Assembly: GCA_016267585.1 (NCBI GenBank)
Contig: JACQUT010000345.1
Span: forward strand, 1 to 7,662
Source of the DNA: Cyanobacteria bacterium NC_groundwater_1444_Ag_S-0.65um_54_12
GTDB taxonomy: Bacteria > Cyanobacteriota > Sericytochromatia > S15B-MN24 > VGJW01
Length of the DNA stretch: 7,662 nt
Reading direction: 5' to 3'
In this document: positions 7,238 through 7,662 of the stretch, piece by piece
Numbering within the stretch: position 1 is the stretch's first letter
How the letters are laid out: every line of letters begins with the position of its first letter
Translations under genes and position numbers: made by a program
The notes under the pieces: model-generated
Told to the model about the DNA's origin: nothing
The model's database searches: none
Seen by the model: the letters and a program-made list of their open reading frames with translations, nothing else

Positions 7238-7662
7238 AGGTATCGCCTCCCTTGTTCCAGCTGTTGTAGTTCTTAATCATATTTCGGATATTCTTGTGAT
7301 TCCCCTTGGGAATCTTTGAATACTTATGAGCCAGCCACCGAATTCCAGCCGCGATATTCACTACTGGATCGAATAAGTCCTTCCTATCCAGGCTGATGAG
7401 GTATGAATCCATCTCTCGATAGTTTCGTTTGTCTGGCGCTCCTGACATAACTCTTAACGATCCGGAAAGTACTTGCATCAGCCCGGCGGCTGACCGAATC
7501 TTGCCTTTCTTTTGCGGTGGCTCAGCTAGAGGATTGAATCCAGATTCGAGTGAGATCTGAGCCTTTATGAGCAAGGGATCGATACCGCTTGGTAGGATTC
7601 TCCTTGAAGTCCAGTAGTCTAGCCAGAATTGAATAGCTGAATCGAATTCTTGGCCTTTATCG
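7197..7662 (-). CDS. Lytic transglycosylase (SLT domain), 5' partial
   Basis: The frame is open to the right edge and shows the last 154 residues; the start and any signal peptide lie outside. A TTG at 7574 is not the start, because the residues before it (ILPSGIDP) belong to the domain. The visible part is a soluble lytic transglycosylase (SLT, lysozyme-like) domain: catalytic glutamate in ISLESGFNP (E39 of the visible part, codon 7545-7547), GLMQ at 60-63, NIAAG at 102-106, and NYNSW near 131-135, ending at TAG 7197-7199. The family cleaves peptidoglycan between MurNAc and GlcNAc, making 1,6-anhydro ends, in the periplasm or cell wall. All key catalytic positions in view are present. The chain ends soon after the domain, so any other domain would be N-terminal. 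Its last 41 bp overlap the small secreted gene downstream. A phage or secretion-system origin is possible but not shown. Confidence 0.88.
   Translation of the reverse strand, partial: DKGQEFDSAIQFWLDYWTSRRILPSGIDPLLIKAQISLESGFNPLAEPPQKKGKIRSAAGLMQVLSGSLRVMSGAPDKRNYREMDSYLISLDRKDLFDPVVNIAAGIRWLAHKYSKIPKGNHKNIRNMIKNYNSWNKGGDTYAKKVFSRYEKSK
7246..7251 (-). promoter_or_regulatory. Ribosome binding site of the secreted protein, inside the transglycosylase gene
   Basis: On the - strand GGGAGG (7251 down to 7246) stands eight bases before ATG 7237. It also encodes part of the C-terminal NKGGD of the transglycosylase. This supports ATG 7237 as the start and suggests translational coupling of the two genes. 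Confidence 0.75.

Overview
The window is a bacterial chromosome segment with five protein genes, two of them cut by the window edges. Three genes lie on the + strand (a lipocalin-like protein, a GMC flavin oxidoreductase and the transcription-repair coupling factor Mfd). Two lie on the - strand (a lytic transglycosylase and a small secreted protein) and converge on mfd. The host cannot be named with confidence. Mfd wording such as MEIRGVGN, LSGARDMSLITTPP and the VFKAV..GKQ stretch reminds me more of the cyanobacterial/Melainabacteria line (then Firmicutes) than of E. coli Mfd. This is recall, not a search.

Left block (2-2909): a 5'-truncated two-domain lipocalin-like protein is followed after 19 bp by a 631-residue GMC oxidoreductase with an extra N-terminal helical region. 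The pair looks like one transcript and may act on a hydrophobic alcohol or terpenoid-type substrate, which remains unknown. A 17-bp-arm hairpin that contains the GMC stop codon closes the block.

Middle (2910-3186): a 277-bp intergenic region with two contrasting halves. The first is C-rich (44 C and 22 G in 2961-3060). The second is very AT-rich (69 of 90 bases A/T in 3071-3160), with a weak promoter candidate and a short T-rich tandem repeat, and leads into a strong Shine-Dalgarno for mfd. The mfd start is best placed at GTG 3187, giving 1177 residues.

Right block (6752-7662, - strand): the catalytic part of a lytic transglycosylase runs in from beyond the right edge and overlaps by 41 bp a secreted 161-residue protein of unknown family. 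The secreted gene's ribosome binding site lies inside the transglycosylase gene, so they are probably an envelope-directed operon. Sampled GC falls from 57.4% (1501-1920) to 50.7% (5161-5580) to 44.3% (6841-7260), so the right block may have a different history.

I do not see a mobile element, CRISPR array, tRNA or rRNA, or a clear novel defence-type system. The most interesting points are the lipocalin/GMC pair and the overlapping transglycosylase/secreted-protein pair.
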